Assembly (NCBI RefSeq): GCF_020194175.1
Contig: NZ_JADYVX010000002.1
Location: forward strand, 248,001 to 312,000
From: Bradyrhizobium sp. BRP22
GTDB lineage: Bacteria; Pseudomonadota; Alphaproteobacteria; Rhizobiales; Xanthobacteraceae
Direction of reading: 5' to 3'
Length of the DNA stretch: 64,000 nucleotides
Below, one piece after another: positions 61,926 to 64,000 of this stretch (positions are counted from its first letter, which is position 1; the number at the start of each line of letters is the position of its first letter). The notes beneath the pieces are model-generated. The model made no database searches, had not been told where the DNA came from, and worked only from the letters and a program-made list of their open reading frames with translations. The position numbers were made by a program, and so were the translations under genes.

Positions 61926-62972
61926 TCAGACCTTGGCGACATCGATGACGGCCTCCGCAAAAGCCTGCGGGGCCTCCTGCGGCAGATTGTGGCCGATGCC
62001 GCCGGTGATGAGGCGGTGCTCGTACTTGCCGGAGAACTTCTTGGCGTAGGCGCTCGGCTCCGGATGCGGCGCGCCGTTGGCGTCACCTTCCATGGTGATG
62101 GTCGGCACTGTGATAACAGGGGATCTCGCGAGCTTCTTCTCCAGATCATCGTATTTCGCTTCCCCTTCGACGAGCCCGAGCCGCCAGCGATAGTTATGGA
62201 TGACGATGCGGACATGATCGGGATTGTCGAAGGCGGCGGCGCTGCGCTCGAAGGTGGCGTCCTCGAAATGCCACTTCGGCGAAGCGAGCTGCCAGATCAG
62301 CTTGGCGAAATCGCGCCGGTACTTGTCATAGCCTTGCTGTCCGCGCTCGGTGGCGAAATAGAACTGGTACCACCATTGCAGTTCGGCCTTCGGCGGCAAC
62401 GGCATCTTGCCGGCTTCCTGGCTGCCGATCAGGTAGCCGCTGACAGAGACCATCGCCTTGCAACGCTCCGGCCAAAGCGCGGCGATGATGTTGGCCGTGC
62501 GCGCGCCCCAGTCGTAGCCGGCGAGCGTCGCCTTCTCGATCTTGAGCGCATCCATCAGCGTCACGATGTCAGCCGCGAGCGCAGCCGGCTCACCGTTTCG
62601 CAATGTCGCGTCAGAGAGGAAACGCGTGGTGCCATAGCCGCGCAAATAAGGGATGATCACGCGATAGCCGGCGGACGCGAGTTGCGGCGCGACGTCGACA
62701 TAGCTGTAGATGTCGTATGGCCAGCCGTGCAGCAGGATCACCACCGGGCCACCGGCAGGTCCCGCCTCGGCATAGCCGACATTGAGGACGCCGGCGTCGA
62801 TCTGCTTCAAGGGGCCGAACGAGGTGTTCGCGCCCGGTCGTACCGCAGGCGCAGTCGCGTTTTCGGCGCCCTGCGCGTGGGTGGGTCCGATCAGGCCGAA
62901 CTGGGCGGCAGCGAAGGTTCCGGCAGCAACGCCGAAGAAACGGCGGCGGCTCTCGTTGACATCCTCTGACAT
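61926..62972 (-). CDS. Tat-exported alpha/beta hydrolase, epoxide hydrolase-like
   Basis: A 348-residue alpha/beta hydrolase. The N-terminus ESRRRFFGVAAGTFAAAQFG is a twin-arginine signal. The oxyanion motif is LLHGWPYDIYSY, the nucleophile aspartate is in LAGYDWGARTANII, and the catalytic histidine is in GGIGHNLPQEAP. The DWGA pattern points to the epoxide hydrolase or haloalkane dehalogenase group. Substrate unknown. It precedes the P460 gene by 19 bases and likely forms a two-gene unit in the periplasm. Confidence 0.85.
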   Translation of the reverse strand: MSEDVNESRRRFFGVAAGTFAAAQFGLIGPTHAQGAENATAPAVRPGANTSFGPLKQIDAGVLNVGYAEAGPAGGPVVILLHGWPYDIYSYVDVAPQLASAGYRVIIPYLRGYGTTRFLSDATLRNGEPAALAADIVTLMDALKIEKATLAGYDWGARTANIIAALWPERCKAMVSVSGYLIGSQEAGKMPLPPKAELQWWYQFYFATERGQQGYDKYRRDFAKLIWQLASPKWHFEDATFERSAAAFDNPDHVRIVIHNYRWRLGLVEGEAKYDDLEKKLARSPVITVPTITMEGDANGAPHPEPSAYAKKFSGKYEHRLITGGIGHNLPQEAPQAFAEAVIDVAKV

Positions 62973-63130
62973 GGCAATCTCCTGGTTCGAACTGGCGACC
63001 TATTGCCCCTTACCGGTCATGGCCGCTTGGAGATTAGTTGGAGTTATCCTTCAGACGGCTTTGATTTTTGCCTCAGCCGCCTTGTGCTAGGTTCGCCGCG
63101 ACCCACGTTCCAGCCGGCAGGCCCTGAAAT

Positions 63131-64000
63131 TTGCTTTATCATTTCAATGACTTCGTTCTGGATACCGAGCGCCGCGAGTTGCGCCGCCGCGACCGGCTTG
63201 TCGCCGTCGAGCCGCAGGTGTTCGATCTGCTGGAATTCCTGATCCGTTCACGCGACCGTGTTGTCAGCCGCGATGACCTGTTCGCGGCAGTCTGGCGCGG
63301 ACGCATCGTCTCGGAAGCGACGCTGAGCAGCCGGCTCAACGCCGCGCGCGCGGCGATCGGCGACAATGGCGACGAGCAGCGGCTGATCCGCACGCTGCCG
63401 CGCAAAGGCATTCGCTTCGTTGGCGAGGTCCGCGAGCAGGCCGATGACGAAAGCACGAGCTCGCCCGTTGCCGCCTTCGAGGGCCCCTCAATCGCGGTGC
63501 TGCCGTTCACCAATATGAGCGGCGATGCCGAGCAGGAATATTTCGCCGACGGGATCGCGGAGGACATCATCACGGCGCTGTCGCGCTGCAGCGGACTGTC
63601 CGTGATCGCGCGAAACTCCTCCTTCACCTACAAGGGCAAGGCGGTCGACATCCGGCAGGTCGGCCGCGAGCTCGGCGTCGGTTATGTGCTGGAAGGCAGC
63701 GTTCGTCGCGGCGGCGACCGTTTGCGGATCAGCGGCCAGCTCATCGACGCGAGTTCGGCCGCTCATCTCTGGGCTGACCGCTTCGATGGCGACGCCAGCG
63801 AGGTGTTCGACCTGCAGGACCGCATCACCGAAAGCGTGGTGGCCGCGATCGAGCCGACGCTGCATCTGGCTGAAGCCGAGCGCCGCCGGTCCTCTCCGCC
63901 GAGCCAGCTCGACGCATACGACCTGCTGCTGCGCGCCTACAGCCTTCGTTACGAGTTCACCCCTGAGAGCATTGCGGCGGCGATCAGTCGCCTTGACCAG
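63131..64000 (+). CDS. Winged-helix regulator / FlgO-like domain protein (partial)
   Basis: An open frame of 290 codons runs off the window. It starts at TTG 63131 (an in-frame TGA lies just upstream). Residues about 1-100 form a Trans_reg_C winged helix (LLYHFNDFVLDTERRELRRRDRLVAVEPQVFDLLEFLIRSRDRVVSRDDLFAAVWRGRIVS). Residues about 120-250 match the domain found in adenylate-cyclase-like and FlgO proteins (SIAVLPFTNMSGDAEQEYFADGIAEDIITALSRCSGLSVIARNSSFTYKGKAVDIRQVGRELGVGYVLEGSVRR). TPR repeats are expected beyond the window. CadC-like architecture; the target is unknown. Confidence 0.85.
   Translation, partial: MLYHFNDFVLDTERRELRRRDRLVAVEPQVFDLLEFLIRSRDRVVSRDDLFAAVWRGRIVSEATLSSRLNAARAAIGDNGDEQRLIRTLPRKGIRFVGEVREQADDESTSSPVAAFEGPSIAVLPFTNMSGDAEQEYFADGIAEDIITALSRCSGLSVIARNSSFTYKGKAVDIRQVGRELGVGYVLEGSVRRGGDRLRISGQLIDASSAAHLWADRFDGDASEVFDLQDRITESVVAAIEPTLHLAEAERRRSSPPSQLDAYDLLLRAYSLRYEFTPESIAAAISRLDQ

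Overview
The window is high-GC chromosomal DNA of an alphaproteobacterium, most probably Bradyrhizobium or a close relative in the Nitrobacteraceae. This is inferred from gene content and order (fabD-fabG-acpP-fabF-mltG-yicC-gmk; rpsF-rpsR-DUF2232-rplI followed by dnaB-alr; radA-cvpA-purF), from several liv-type transport genes, and from many mosaic inverted-repeat elements between genes. No rRNA, tRNA, CRISPR array, prophage or intact insertion sequence was recognised.

Layout. 0-2.6 kb: envelope or secreted proteins of unknown role, including a tandem duplicate pair. 2.6-9.3 kb (minus strand): fatty-acid synthesis (fabD, fabG, acpP, fabF), then mltG, yicC and gmk. 9.4-11.2 kb: a TetR regulator translationally coupled to a fatty-acid desaturase, with a palindromic operator. 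11.3-14.0 kb: ribosomal operon rpsF-rpsR-DUF2232-rplI. 14.1-18.2 kb: a second TetR gene coupled to a thioesterase, a c-type haem protein and a cyclopropane-fatty-acid synthase-like enzyme. 18.3-22.0 kb: dnaB, alr and an exonuclease III. 22.0-25.6 kb: repeats, a TauE/SafE permease, a small DMT transporter with an AraC regulator, and a decayed HD-domain gene. 25.6-30.3 kb: radA, cvpA, purF and an SDR. 30.5-37.0 kb: a beta-propeller protein, an orphan liv-type binding protein, a Tet-like MFS pump, der, a lipoprotein and a YfgM-like protein.

37.3-44.3 kb is the most accessory part. It has short orphan genes, long non-coding gaps, an AT-rich GNAT gene, and an MFS/LysR divergent pair. 44.4-50.5 kb: acyl-CoA synthetase, panB, NnrU-like protein and prfC. 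50.5-52.7 kb: a guanidine-II (mini-ykkC) riboswitch in front of a Gdx/SugE guanidinium exporter, and a pit/DUF47 phosphate-uptake pair behind a Pho box. 52.8-57.5 kb: a complete branched-chain amino-acid-type ABC transporter (livGF, binding protein, livHM). 57.8-64 kb: a PAS-like protein, a DUF417 membrane protein, an ECF sigma-DUF4142-cupredoxin group whose sigma gene is split by a frameshift, an epoxide hydrolase-like protein with a cytochrome P460, and the start of a winged-helix regulator cut by the window end.

The clearest points beyond routine annotation are the guanidine-II riboswitch, the split sigma factor, two TetR-plus-lipid-enzyme pairs built alike (ATGA coupling plus upstream inverted repeats), a repeat element that supplies a ribosome-binding site, the HD-domain pseudogene, and several very small membrane-protein genes. 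No wholly new multi-gene defence or metabolic system could be supported.
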